Of a DNA stretch of 9,542 nt, positions 1-9,345 are shown in pieces. The translations under genes were made by a program, and so were the position numbers. Each line of letters begins with the position of its first letter. Position 1 is the first letter of the stretch. The stretch covers positions 1-9,542 of the forward strand of contig DUOR01000163.1 of assembly GCA_012838715.1 (NCBI GenBank), written 5' to 3'. This DNA comes from Actinomycetales bacterium (lineage in GTDB: Bacteria > Actinomycetota > Actinomycetes > Mycobacteriales > Mycobacteriaceae). The notes beneath the pieces are model-generated. The model did not search any database. It had not been told where the DNA came from and was given only the letters and a program-made list of their open reading frames with translations.

Positions 1-95
1 ACGGCATAGGTGCCGCCCTCGAGGGCGAGCAGGCCGCCGCCGCGGCCGACGAAGGCGCGCCGCCGCCCACCGCCGCCACCCCGCCGCCCGCGTGA
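1..95 (+). CDS. C-terminal tail of an upstream gene (partial)
   Basis: An open plus-strand frame enters from the left edge (first full codon at position 3) and stops at TGA 93-95. It encodes about 30 residues that end in an Ala/Pro/Thr-rich tail (…GAPPPTAATPPPA). Almost every third base is G or C, as in the real genes here. Such low-complexity tails are common at the C-terminus of membrane or envelope proteins of GC-rich actinobacteria. The next gene starts 28 bp downstream on the same strand, so the two may be co-transcribed. The function cannot be read from this fragment. A minus-strand frame over the same bases also looks passable (it contains RAFVGRGGGLLALEGG), but I found no in-frame start for it within the window's first ~95 bases, so I prefer the plus-strand reading. 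Confidence 0.45.
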   Translation, partial: GIGAALEGEQAAAAADEGAPPPTAATPPPA

Positions 96-123
96 ATCCC
101 CCGCGTGAACCTAAGGTGAAACC

Positions 124-1026
124 GTGACCGCCGAACACGAAAACCCTGCCGCCGACCCCGCGGGCGCCGCCGGCGGCCCCTCCGTCCGCCGCGACCTCGC
201 CGTCCTGATGTCCGCGTACCACCGCGTGGACCCCGGCCAACTCGATTCCGCACTGAACTCCCTCTGGACGCAGACCGTGCCCGCGGGCCGCGTCGTGCTG
301 GTCGGCGATGGGCCGCTGACCCCCGCACTCGAAGCGGTCATCGAACGGCACCGCGCCGCCCACCCGGAGCTGGATTTCCGACCCCAGGACCACAACCGCG
401 GTCTCGGCCCCGCCCTACAGACCGGGCTCTCGGTTATCGGCGAAGAATGGTGCGCCCGCCTCGACACGGACGACATCGCCGAACCCCACCGGTTCGAAAA
501 GCAATTGGCGGTGGCGGACGCCGGAAACGGTTCGTCGGAAAGCAAGGGCGCGGTGCCCGACGTCATCGGCACGGCGATGGCGGAGTTCGACGACGACCTC
601 GGCGGGGCCGTCACCGGCATCCGCTCCCTGCCCGAATCGCACGAAGAGATTGCGCGGTACGCGCGGATGAACTCGCCGATCAACCACCCTTCGGTGATGT
701 ACCGCACCGCGCGCGTCAAGAAGGTCGGCGGCTACCGCCACGTCCCCTACATGGAGGACTACGACCTGTGGGCGCGGCTGCTCGCTGACGGCGCGCGCTT
801 CGTCAACCTGCCCGAGCCGCTGACCCGCTTCCGCGTCACCGGCATGCTCGACCGGCGGCGGTCGAAGGGCATCCTCGCGGCGGAGAAGCGGATGCAGGCC
901 ACCCTCGTCGAACTCGGCCTGGTGTCGCGGCCGCGGGCGGCGTTCAACTTCGTGGCCCGCTCCGCGTTCAGGGCGCTGCCCACCGCGCTGCTCGCGCGGA
1001 CGTACCGGAAGCTGTTCCACCGCTAG
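124..1026 (+). CDS. family 2 glycosyltransferase (GT-A fold)
   Basis: This 300-residue cytosolic transferase should move a sugar from a nucleotide-sugar donor to a glycan or lipid acceptor. After a disordered Ala/Pro-rich start (residues 1-22) the GT-A fold begins with a hydrophobic strand (DLAVLMSAYHR). Next come the nucleotide-binding VGDG (60-63), the NRGLG turn (91-95) and the metal-binding LDTDD (113-117). The acceptor-side MEDYDLW (210-216) follows, whose Glu-Asp is the usual catalytic-base region. The sequence GGYRHVPYMEDYDLWARLL resembles the capsule/exopolysaccharide branch of GT2 (AmsE/WcaA-like). There is no membrane segment. The GTG start is chosen because AAGGTG (113-118) sits five bases upstream. 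The neighbours, a second GT2 and a GalE-type epimerase, suggest an envelope polysaccharide. Donor and acceptor are unknown. Confidence 0.93.
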   Translation: MTAEHENPAADPAGAAGGPSVRRDLAVLMSAYHRVDPGQLDSALNSLWTQTVPAGRVVLVGDGPLTPALEAVIERHRAAHPELDFRPQDHNRGLGPALQTGLSVIGEEWCARLDTDDIAEPHRFEKQLAVADAGNGSSESKGAVPDVIGTAMAEFDDDLGGAVTGIRSLPESHEEIARYARMNSPINHPSVMYRTARVKKVGGYRHVPYMEDYDLWARLLADGARFVNLPEPLTRFRVTGMLDRRRSKGILAAEKRMQATLVELGLVSRPRAAFNFVARSAFRALPTALLARTYRKLFHR

Positions 1027-1038
1027 GGGTCACCGGGC

Positions 1039-1092
1039 CGGGGCGGCGCTACCCCGGGCCATCCCCGGGGCGGCGCTGCCCCGGGCCATCCC
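1039..1092. repeat. two tandem 27-bp copies between the glycosyltransferase genes
   Basis: Copy 1 spans 1039-1065 and copy 2 spans 1066-1092. They differ only at A1051 versus G1078. Each copy begins CGGGGCGGCGCT and ends CCCCGGGCCATCCC. Copy 2 can fold on itself (GGGGC 1067-1071 with GCCCC 1078-1082). Its CGGGGCG (1066-1072) also matches CGCCCCG at 1101-1107 as an inverted repeat. The repeat fills most of the 91-bp spacer. It may act as a weak terminator or attenuator, or be a recent slippage duplication. Confidence 0.9.
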
Positions 1093-1113
1093 GGAAAAAG
1101 CGCCCCGAGCGGC

Positions 1114-1119
1114 TACCAT
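1114..1119 (+). promoter_or_regulatory. possible -10 box before the second glycosyltransferase
   Basis: TACCAT fits the TAnnnT -10 pattern of corynebacterial promoters and lies ten bases before the in-frame ATG at 1130. If active, the transcript would start within or just before that ATG, making 1130 the true start. No convincing -35 is visible. The spacing is longer than the seven bases seen at three other genes in this window, so this is tentative. Confidence 0.3.
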
Positions 1120-1900
1120 GAGCTGCATCATGAGCGAACCCGTCATTCCCCCGAGCCGCCCCGACGGCCCCGGCGCCGCCGGCGATCCCGCGGCCCCCGT
1201 GGCGCCGGGCGAATTCAACGACACCTGGCTCATCGTCCCCTGCTTCAACGAGGCCACCGTCATCCGCGAGGTGCTGGAGAACGCGCTGCGGACGTTCCCC
1301 AACATCGTCGCCGTCAACGACGGCTCGCGCGACGGTTCCGACCGTGAAATCCATGCCGCCGGCGCGCACCTGGTGAATCACCCGGTGAACCTGGGGCAGG
1401 GCGCCGCCATCCAGACGGGCATCGAGTTCGCCCGTTCGCGGGACGGCGCGAAGCATTTCGTCACCTTCGACGCCGACGGGCAGCACCAGGTCAAGGACGT
1501 CGTCGCGATGGTGCGCAGGTTGCGGGAGGAACCGGTCGACATCATCGTCGGCACGCGCTTCGGCCGGCCGCGGTCGGAGGACGACCAGGTGCCGCTGATC
1601 AAGCGCATCGTGCTCAAGACCGTCGTCGCGCTGTCGCCGCGCACCCGCCGCCTGGGGCTGACCGACGCCCACAACGGCCTGCGCGTGTTCAACCGAAAGG
1701 TCGCCATGGAGACGAACCTGCGGATGAACGGCATGAGCCACGCCTCCGAGTTCGTCAACCTCATGGACGAGAAGGGCTGGCGCGTCGCCGAGCAGCCCGT
1801 CGACATCCTGTACACCGAATACTCCATGTCGAAGGGGCAGTCGCTGTTCAACGGCGTCAACATCCTCTCCGACTCGCTCATCGCAAGGAGGCTGCCGTGA
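1118..1900 (+). CDS. DPM1-like GT2, putative polyprenyl-phosphate glycosyltransferase (PpgS/Rv3631-like)
   Basis: This 260-residue protein belongs to the dolichol-phosphate-mannose-synthase branch of GT2, which transfers one sugar from a nucleotide donor to polyprenyl phosphate at the inner membrane face. Visible motifs are IVPCFNEA near residue 35, the donor-binding NDGSRDGS (67-74), NLGQGAAIQTGI, the metal-binding DADGQH (118-123) and GTRFGR. There is no C-terminal membrane anchor. The downstream DUF2304 protein, whose start overlaps this stop by four bases, probably supplies it. From memory the closest mycobacterial relative is Rv3631 (PpgS), which makes polyprenyl-phospho-GalNAc with help from the membrane protein Rv3632. 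The GalE-type epimerase nearby could supply UDP-Gal or UDP-GalNAc. The sugar used here is not shown by the sequence. An in-frame ATG at 1130 is an equally likely start. Confidence 0.93.
   Translation: MSCIMSEPVIPPSRPDGPGAAGDPAAPVAPGEFNDTWLIVPCFNEATVIREVLENALRTFPNIVAVNDGSRDGSDREIHAAGAHLVNHPVNLGQGAAIQTGIEFARSRDGAKHFVTFDADGQHQVKDVVAMVRRLREEPVDIIVGTRFGRPRSEDDQVPLIKRIVLKTVVALSPRTRRLGLTDAHNGLRVFNRKVAMETNLRMNGMSHASEFVNLMDEKGWRVAEQPVDILYTEYSMSKGQSLFNGVNILSDSLIARRLP
1885..1891 (+). promoter_or_regulatory. strong Shine-Dalgarno for the DUF2304 gene
   Basis: AAGGAGG lies inside the end of the upstream transferase gene, five bases before GTG 1897. It fixes that GTG as the start, and with the GTGA stop/start overlap it indicates translational coupling of the two genes. 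Confidence 0.85.
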
Positions 1901-2256
1901 CCGCGACGATCATCCAGATTGTCCTGCTGGCGGCGATGGTCGCCCTGGTCTGGTACTTCGTGTCCAACCGCCGGAAGGCGCGGGCGAAGGCCGGCGTGAA
2001 GCTGGGGTTCCTCGTGTTCCTCGCCGCGTGCGTGTGGGCCATCGTCCGCCCCGACGACCTGACCGTCGTGGCGAACTGGGTCGGCGTCTCCCGCGGCACC
2101 GACCTGCTCCTGTACATGCTGGTTCTGGCGTTCGTGTTCACCACGGTGAGCTCCTACATCCGCTTCCGCGAGCAGGAGCTGCGGTACGCCCGCCTGGCGC
2201 GCGCCGTCGCCCTGCAGAACGCCGTCGCACCCACCGACGCCTACGGGGAAGACTAG
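1897..2256 (+). CDS. DUF2304 small membrane protein, partner of the GT2
   Basis: This 119-residue integral membrane protein has three predicted helices at about residues 4-22, 34-50 and 67-86. A basic loop (NRRKARAKAG) follows helix 1. The GVSRGTDLLLYMLVLAF stretch before and within helix 3 is the hallmark of DUF2304. A charged tail (RFREQELRYARLARAV) follows helix 3. Members of this family usually sit directly after a DPM1-like GT2 gene. The mycobacterial counterpart, as I recall, is Rv3632, which enhances the polyprenyl-phosphate transferase Rv3631. The likely role is to recruit or anchor the soluble transferase at the membrane. The GTG start is supported by AAGGAGG five bases upstream and the four-base overlap with the preceding gene, so the two proteins are probably made in matched amounts. 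Confidence 0.92.
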   Translation: MTATIIQIVLLAAMVALVWYFVSNRRKARAKAGVKLGFLVFLAACVWAIVRPDDLTVVANWVGVSRGTDLLLYMLVLAFVFTTVSSYIRFREQELRYARLARAVALQNAVAPTDAYGED

Positions 2257-2342
2257 GCCCGGGACCGACCGCCCGGCGCCGTGCCGCGGACCCCGGAAGC
2301 GCTTTCCGACGCCCCGGTTCAGCGCCCGGGATGCCCCGGCGG

Positions 2343-2348
2343 CACAAT
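2343..2348 (+). promoter_or_regulatory. -10 box of a leaderless promoter for the DsbA-like gene
   Basis: CACAAT (close to TAnnnT) is followed by seven bases and then ATG 2356, which puts the expected transcription start on or beside the A of the ATG. No Shine-Dalgarno precedes this ATG. The same box-N7-ATG layout occurs before the epimerase and the MFS gene. Confidence 0.5.
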
Positions 2349-2355
2349 GGGCGCC

Positions 2356-5706
<3,351 letters not shown>

Positions 5707-5713
5707 GGGGGAC

Positions 5714-5719
5714 ACTTTA
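5714..5719 (-). promoter_or_regulatory. -10 box of a leaderless promoter for the MFS gene
   Basis: On the minus strand TAAAGT is followed by GTCCCCC (seven bases) and ATG 5706. It fits TAnnnT exactly. No -35 resembling TTGACA is seen 16-18 bases further upstream, which is common in corynebacteria. Confidence 0.6.
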
Positions 5720-5762
5720 CGACTCCGCATCGATCGCACATGCGAGAGGCGGAATCTATCGT

Positions 5763-5789
5763 CCGCCCCGCCCCGAATGGGGTGGGCGG
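5763..5789. repeat. GC-rich hairpin
   Basis: CCGCCC (5763-5768) and CCCC (5771-5774) pair with GGGG (5779-5782) and GGGCGG (5784-5789) around a GAAT loop. CG 5769-5770 and T 5783 are unpaired. No T-run follows on either side, so it is not an obvious terminator. It may be an operator or transcript structure. Confidence 0.65.
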
Positions 5790-5793
5790 CACA

Positions 5794-5867
5794 CCCGGGC
5801 GCCGCTTTCCGACGGTGCCGGCCGGGCTTCCCCGCGGCGCGGGCGTTGCACGGGCGGGGCGCCCGGG
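5794..5867. repeat. 10-bp perfect inverted repeat enclosing a small hairpin
   Basis: CCCGGGCGCC (5794-5803) is exactly complementary to GGCGCCCGGG (5858-5867), with 54 bp between. Inside lies CCCGC-GGC-GCGGG (5831-5843). The outer arms overlap the G-run cluster at 5852-5878, so duplex and quadruplex forms would compete. Confidence 0.7.
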
Positions 5868-5908
5868 AAAGGGCGGGGCCGATGGTGAAACGGGGGGCGG
5901 GGTGGGGG
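5852..5908 (+). other. G-run cluster with quadruplex potential
   Basis: On the plus strand there are five G-runs of three or more at 5852-5854, 5856-5859, 5865-5867, 5871-5873 and 5875-5878, with loops of 1, 5, 3 and 1 bases. This meets the usual G3-N1-7 quadruplex pattern. A second block, G6-C-G4-T-G5, spans 5892-5908. If transcribed, it would lie far upstream in any leader of the ABC operon. Confidence 0.6.
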
Positions 5909-6012
5909 ATGATGGATCAGGATTGCGGGTTATCTTTGATAGGAATTTCCAAGGAAGTGCCCCCGGCTCTTCCCTATCGATCATCCCTGCCATCGCAGAC
6001 CCCATGAATTTC

Positions 6013-6018
6013 GAGGAG
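6013..6018 (+). promoter_or_regulatory. Shine-Dalgarno that decides the lipoprotein start
   Basis: GAGGAG lies nine bases before GTG 6028 and downstream of the in-frame ATG 6004, so translation should begin at the GTG. That start also gives a normal lipoprotein signal peptide. Confidence 0.7.
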
Positions 6019-6027
6019 TCCCCCACC

Positions 6028-6996
6028 GTGACGCACCGCAACCGTCGCTTCCCCGCGCTCATCGCCGGCGCCATCGTTTCCGTTCTCGCCCTGGCGGGTT
6101 GTTCCACCGACGCCGACGAGGGTTCCGCCGCCTCCGGCGACGGGGAGTTCCCGGTGACCCTGGCCTCCGGCGCCGAGGGCTCGGGCGAGGAGATCACCGT
6201 CGAGGAGCGCCCCGAGCGCATCGTCAGCCTGTCCCCGTCGGCGACGGAGTCGCTGTTCGCCATCGGCGCGGGCGACCAGGTCGTCGCGGTGGACGAGTAC
6301 TCCTATTACCCGGAGGAGGCCCCCGTCGTGGAGGGCCTCAGCGGGTACACCCCGAACGTCGAGTCCGTGCTGTCGCACGACCCGGATCTCGTCGTCGTGA
6401 CCATGGACGACGGCACCCTCGGCTCGGGCCTCGAGGCCGCCGAGGTGCCCATGCTGGTCCTCCCCTCCGCGGAGGGGCTCGCCGACGCCTACGGCCAGAT
6501 CGAGCGCCTGGGTGCGGCGACCGGCAACCTCGGCGACGCCGTCGAGCTGACCGCCCGGATGAGCTCCGACATCGACGCGGCCGTCGAGTCCGTGCCGGAG
6601 GAGCTCCGCGAGGGCGATCTGACCTACTACCACGAGGTTTCCTCGGACCACTACACCGTCGCCGACGACACGTTCCTGGGCCAGGTCTACGGGATGTTCG
6701 GCCTGAGCTCCATCGCCGAGGGCGAGACCGGTTACCCGCAGCTCGGCGCGGAGTCGATCATCTCCGCCGACCCGGACTTCATCTTCCTGTCCAACGGCGA
6801 GTCCGAGTCGATGACGCCGGAGAAGGTCGCCGAGCGCCCGGGCTGGGATGAGCTGACCGCCGTGCGGGAGAACCGCATCATCGTCCTCGACGAGGACCTC
6901 GCCTCCCGCTGGGGCAGCCGTCTGCCGCAGTTCGTCCAGGAGATCGCCGAGGCCCTCCGTGCCAACGCCCCCGCGACCGCCGGGGCCGCTTCCTGA
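6028..6996 (+). CDS. BtuF/FecB-type substrate-binding lipoprotein of an ABC importer
   Basis: This 322-residue extracytoplasmic lipoprotein captures the ligand for the importer encoded next to it. From GTG 6028 the signal peptide has a basic n-region (HRNRR), a hydrophobic core and the lipobox LAGC with the lipidated C25. An acidic linker follows, then a class III (TroA/BtuF fold) binding protein that starts ERIVSLSPSATESLFAIG near residue 63. The second lobe carries ADPDFIFLSNGE and ENRIIVLDED. The SLSPSATE signature and overall length are most like BtuF (vitamin B12) proteins, but iron-siderophore binders share it. I see no heme-binding HmuT signature. Stop and permease start overlap (TGATG). 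An ATG at 6004 is in frame but gives a poorer signal peptide and ribosome site. Confidence 0.94.
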   Translation: MTHRNRRFPALIAGAIVSVLALAGCSTDADEGSAASGDGEFPVTLASGAEGSGEEITVEERPERIVSLSPSATESLFAIGAGDQVVAVDEYSYYPEEAPVVEGLSGYTPNVESVLSHDPDLVVVTMDDGTLGSGLEAAEVPMLVLPSAEGLADAYGQIERLGAATGNLGDAVELTARMSSDIDAAVESVPEELREGDLTYYHEVSSDHYTVADDTFLGQVYGMFGLSSIAEGETGYPQLGAESIISADPDFIFLSNGESESMTPEKVAERPGWDELTAVRENRIIVLDEDLASRWGSRLPQFVQEIAEALRANAPATAGAAS

Positions 6997-8021
6997 TGAA
7001 ACTGCCCCAGGCGGCGCTGCTCATCGGCCTGTCGCTGCTGCTCCTCTTCGTGGCCGCGACCGCGTCCGCGTTCACGGGCCCGGTGCGCCTGCCGTTCCTC
7101 GACGTCGCCCGCGAGCTGATCGGGATTTCCGCGCTGGACACCCGCGATCACGCGATCCTGTGGAGCATCCGCCTGCCGCGGGTGGCCATGGCCATCGTGG
7201 TGGGCGCGACGTTGGCGGTCGCCGGCGCCGCCTACCAGGCGGTGTTCCGCAATCCCCTGGCCGACCCGTACCTGTTGGGCGTGTCCTCGGGCGCCGGCCT
7301 GGGCGTCACGGTCGCCGTGGTCGCCGGCGCGTCGATTGGTTTCGGCGGCGGTGGGCTGGGCATCGTCGGGGCGGCGTTCGTGGGCGGCGTGATCGCGGTG
7401 TCCGCGACGTACATGGTCAGCCGCGGCGTCGGCCACGGCTCCTCCGCCACCGTCGTCGTGCTGGCCGGCGTGGCCGTGGCGGCCTTCGCCAACGCCGCGC
7501 AGACCTACGTGCAGCAGCGGAACATCGAGACCGTCAAACGGGTCTACTCGTGGATGCTGGGCAACCTGGGCATCGCCAGCTGGGGTTCGATTCTGATGGT
7601 GCTCATCCCCGCCGGGTTCTGCTGGCTGGTGATCGTGCTGTCGTCGCGGCTCCTCGACGTCATGACCGTCGGTGACCTGGAGGCCCGCACGCTGGGCGTC
7701 GACCCCGGGCTCGTCCGCCTGGCCCTGGTGGCCGTGGCGACGATGGGCACCGCCGCCGTCGTGAGCGTCTCCGGCCTCATCGGTTTCGTTGGCATCATCG
7801 TGCCGCATGCGCTGCGGCTCATCGTCGGGCCGGGGCACCGGCTGCTGCTGCCGCTGACGCTCATTTGGGGCGCCATCTTCCTGCTCGCGGCCGACACCGC
7901 GGCCCGGACGCTGCTGGCCCCAGCGGAACTGCCCGTCGGCGTGGTCACCGCCGCCGTCGGCGCGCCCTTCTTCCTCTTTATCCTGCGCAGGTTCAGCCGG
8001 GCCGGGAAGGTGGCGGCATGA
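6996..8021 (+). CDS. BtuC/FecCD-family ABC importer permease
   Basis: This 341-residue inner-membrane subunit forms the translocation path, normally as a dimer of ten-helix monomers. The first helix is at residues 6-25 (ALLIGLSLLLLFVAATASAF). The RLPRVAMAIVVGATLAVAGAAYQAVFRNPLADPYLLGVSSGAGLG region, with N86-PLADPY-92, is the conserved FecCD signature. DLEARTLGVDP further on is the cytoplasmic coupling segment that contacts the ATPase, and GLIGFVGIIVPHALRLIVGPGHR is the other family hallmark. PLADPYLLGVSSGA is typical of BtuC-like cobalamin and siderophore permeases. Its ATG overlaps the lipoprotein stop by one base, and its TGA overlaps the ATPase ATG by four, so the three genes form a tightly coupled operon. 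Confidence 0.95.
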   Translation: MKLPQAALLIGLSLLLLFVAATASAFTGPVRLPFLDVARELIGISALDTRDHAILWSIRLPRVAMAIVVGATLAVAGAAYQAVFRNPLADPYLLGVSSGAGLGVTVAVVAGASIGFGGGGLGIVGAAFVGGVIAVSATYMVSRGVGHGSSATVVVLAGVAVAAFANAAQTYVQQRNIETVKRVYSWMLGNLGIASWGSILMVLIPAGFCWLVIVLSSRLLDVMTVGDLEARTLGVDPGLVRLALVAVATMGTAAVVSVSGLIGFVGIIVPHALRLIVGPGHRLLLPLTLIWGAIFLLAADTAARTLLAPAELPVGVVTAAVGAPFFLFILRRFSRAGKVAA

Positions 8022-8836
8022 CCGGCACGGCCACCGTCGAATGCCGCGACGTGCGCGTCCGGCACCATGGCGCGGACGCGGACGCCGTCGCCGGGGTCTC
8101 GCTGTCCCTCGATTCCGGCGCGTGGCTCAATCTCGCCGGCCCGAACGGCTGCGGTAAGTCGACGCTGCTGCACGCGCTGGCGCAGGTGCTCACGCCGACC
8201 GCCGGATCCATCGACATCGCCGGCCACCGGCTGCGCCCCGGCGCGGACATCGGGCTCGGGGCAATGCGCCGCCGCCGGGACGTCGCCCGCGCCGTGGCCC
8301 TCATGCCCCAGCTGCCCGTCATCCCCGAGGGGATGTCCGTGCGCGAGTACGTTCACCTGGGCCGCCACCCGCACCTGGGCGCCTTCGCCGCCCACGATTA
8401 CACCGTCACCGACGATTGCCTCGCCGACCTCCAGCTCACCGATTACGCGGGGCGCCCCGTCACCGGCCTGTCCGGCGGCGAGCGCCAGCGGGTGACCCTG
8501 GCGCGCGCGTTGGCCCAGCAACCGCGGGTGCTGCTTCTCGACGAACCGACGTCGGCGCTCGACATCGGCCACGCCCAGGAGGTCCTCGAGCTCGTCGACG
8601 AGGTGCGATCCGCGAAGGGACTGACCGTCATCGCGGCCATGCACGACCTGTCGCTGGCCGCGCAGTTCGGCGACCACATGGCGCTCATGAACGCCGGCCG
8701 CATCGTCGCCGAGGGTTCCCCGGACGTCATCCTCACCGCGGAACGCCTCGCCGAGGTCTACGGTGCACGGGTCGACGTCCTGCACCGCGGCGATGGCCCG
8801 GTCATCGTCCCCGTACGGCGCCGCAACGGGCGGTAG
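8018..8836 (+). CDS. ABC importer ATPase (BtuD/FepC-like)
   Basis: This 272-residue cytoplasmic subunit powers the importer. All ATPase motifs are present: Walker A GPNGCGKST (41-49), Q-loop glutamine Q98 in LMPQLP, signature LSGGE (151-155), Walker B LLLDEP with D175-E176, D-loop SALD and switch histidine H209 in AAMHDLSLA. RGDGPVIVPV near the C-terminus is typical of the siderophore/B12 importer branch. The start is ATG 8018, which makes an ATGA overlap with the permease stop and has GAAGG eight bases upstream. The frame is open further upstream, but that part only shadows the permease gene. No second permease gene is present, so a homodimeric permease is expected. The gene is followed by 706 bp without a convincing gene. 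Confidence 0.95.
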   Translation: MTGTATVECRDVRVRHHGADADAVAGVSLSLDSGAWLNLAGPNGCGKSTLLHALAQVLTPTAGSIDIAGHRLRPGADIGLGAMRRRRDVARAVALMPQLPVIPEGMSVREYVHLGRHPHLGAFAAHDYTVTDDCLADLQLTDYAGRPVTGLSGGERQRVTLARALAQQPRVLLLDEPTSALDIGHAQEVLELVDEVRSAKGLTVIAAMHDLSLAAQFGDHMALMNAGRIVAEGSPDVILTAERLAEVYGARVDVLHRGDGPVIVPVRRRNGR

Positions 8837-8841
8837 GAGTT

Positions 8842-8856
8842 CCAGGGGTCGCCTGG
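8842..8856 (+). terminator. small hairpin just after the ABC operon
   Basis: CCAGG (8842-8846) and CCTGG (8852-8856) form a five-pair stem around GGTCG, five bases after the ATPase stop. There is no T-run, so intrinsic termination is doubtful. Confidence 0.25.
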
Positions 8857-8860
8857 GGCG

Positions 8861-8896
8861 GCACGGGTCCGCACGGGTCCGCACGGGTCCGCACGG
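8861..8896. repeat. 10-bp tandem repeat, 3.6 copies
   Basis: GCACGGGTCC occurs three times without change at 8861-8870, 8871-8880 and 8881-8890, followed by the partial copy GCACGG at 8891-8896. The period is close to one helical turn, so a protein bound to each copy would sit on the same face of the DNA. Slippage could also explain it. Confidence 0.95.
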
Positions 8897-8932
8897 CGCT
8901 CGCGAGGTGTCCTCCCGAAGCCCTGCGGCGCC

Positions 8933-8986
8933 CGCCCCGGGTCCGCGCAATTGGCCCCGCGGGGGCGGCGGACCGAGTCCGGGGCG
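8933..8986. repeat. large nested inverted repeat (strong RNA fold)
   Basis: CGCCCCGG (8933-8940) pairs with CCGGGGCG (8979-8986). Directly inside, GTCCGC (8941-8946) pairs with GCGGAC (8968-8973), leaving five bases bulged. The apex contains the palindrome CCCCGCGGGG (8955-8964). A competing small hairpin, CGGAC-CGA-GTCCG (8969-8981), shares bases with both stems. No T-run follows. It may act as a transcript 3' end, an mRNA stabiliser or a protein site. Confidence 0.7.
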
Positions 8987-9007
8987 TGTAATTCCCCAAC
9001 GATTCGG

Positions 9008-9070
9008 GCACCGCCCGGAAGCACGCACGGAAATCCACCCCCTAAAAGGGGCGGTGCAGTGTCGCTTTTT
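9008..9070 (+). promoter_or_regulatory. attenuator-like pair of competing hairpins with a T-run
   Basis: GCACCGCCC (9008-9016) is perfectly complementary to GGGCGGTGC (9049-9057). Part of that second arm can instead pair locally: CCCCT (9039-9043) with AGGGG (9047-9051) around AAA, extendable by CAC (9036-9038) with GTG (9054-9056). TTTTT follows at 9066-9070. The mutually exclusive stems plus T-run resemble an attenuator, or a weak intrinsic terminator for the ABC operon. The gap between stem and T-run is longer than usual. Confidence 0.4.
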
Positions 9071-9214
9071 CAACTACCCCCGTTACGCCGTTTCCTTACC
9101 GTGACCTTCGCGCCGCCGGGCCGTAACAGTTCTATTCCCATAAGCCTCACGGGCCCCGTTCGCCCCACCGTCACCATCCGGAGAATCGGACGCCCGGCTA
9201 CCCCCGCCGGAACG

Positions 9215-9229
9215 CGGCAGATCCTGCCG
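9215..9229. repeat. 15-bp palindrome
   Basis: CGGCAG-ATC-CTGCCG is a perfect six-pair inverted repeat with a three-base centre, the size of a small operator. Nothing else supports a function. Confidence 0.4.
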
Positions 9230-9345
9230 TCGGCACGTAAATGCAGGCGACGGGAAGGATTTGACGCCGAAATGGGGCCGGTGCGCCGCATTGGAATCAC
9301 CCCCGGCCCCCGCCCCCGAAAAACGACGGGTGAATCCGCCCCAAA

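Larger units (their letters stand above)
5740..6027. other. divergent intergenic region between MFS gene and ABC operon
   Basis: These 288 bp hold no convincing gene. The frame that runs through to the lipoprotein encodes Gly/Arg-rich non-protein-like sequence. The left half is packed with GC-rich inverted repeats and G-runs. The right half (about 5920-6027) is AT-richer and should contain the ABC promoter. TATCTT at 5931-5936 is a possible -10, giving a leader of roughly 85 bases. I looked for a DtxR-type iron box and a cobalamin riboswitch core here and saw neither. Confidence 0.6.

Noticed and set aside
87..109. 10-bp direct repeat CCCGCGTGAA at 87-96 and 100-109
   Set aside because: It is short, GC-rich and partly within the end of a coding frame. 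Chance is a sufficient explanation.
109..117. ACCTAAGGT palindrome before the first glycosyltransferase, reminiscent of half an iron box
   Set aside because: It is only nine bases and coincides with the Shine-Dalgarno, and the flanks do not extend the DtxR pattern.
1030..1317. Minus-strand frame encoding a nine-residue repeat (GMARGSAAP)
   Set aside because: The repeat is only the 27-bp DNA duplication read in reverse, and the rest is antisense to a clear glycosyltransferase.
7865..8017. Upstream extension of the ATPase frame
   Set aside because: It overlaps the permease gene fully. ATG 8018 with the ATGA overlap and the nearby GAAGG gives the normal family N-terminus.
9329..9343. GGGTGAATC-like stretch resembling part of the ydaO (c-di-AMP) riboswitch
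   Set aside because: The other conserved blocks of that riboswitch, such as the ACAGCTAACC core, are not present nearby.
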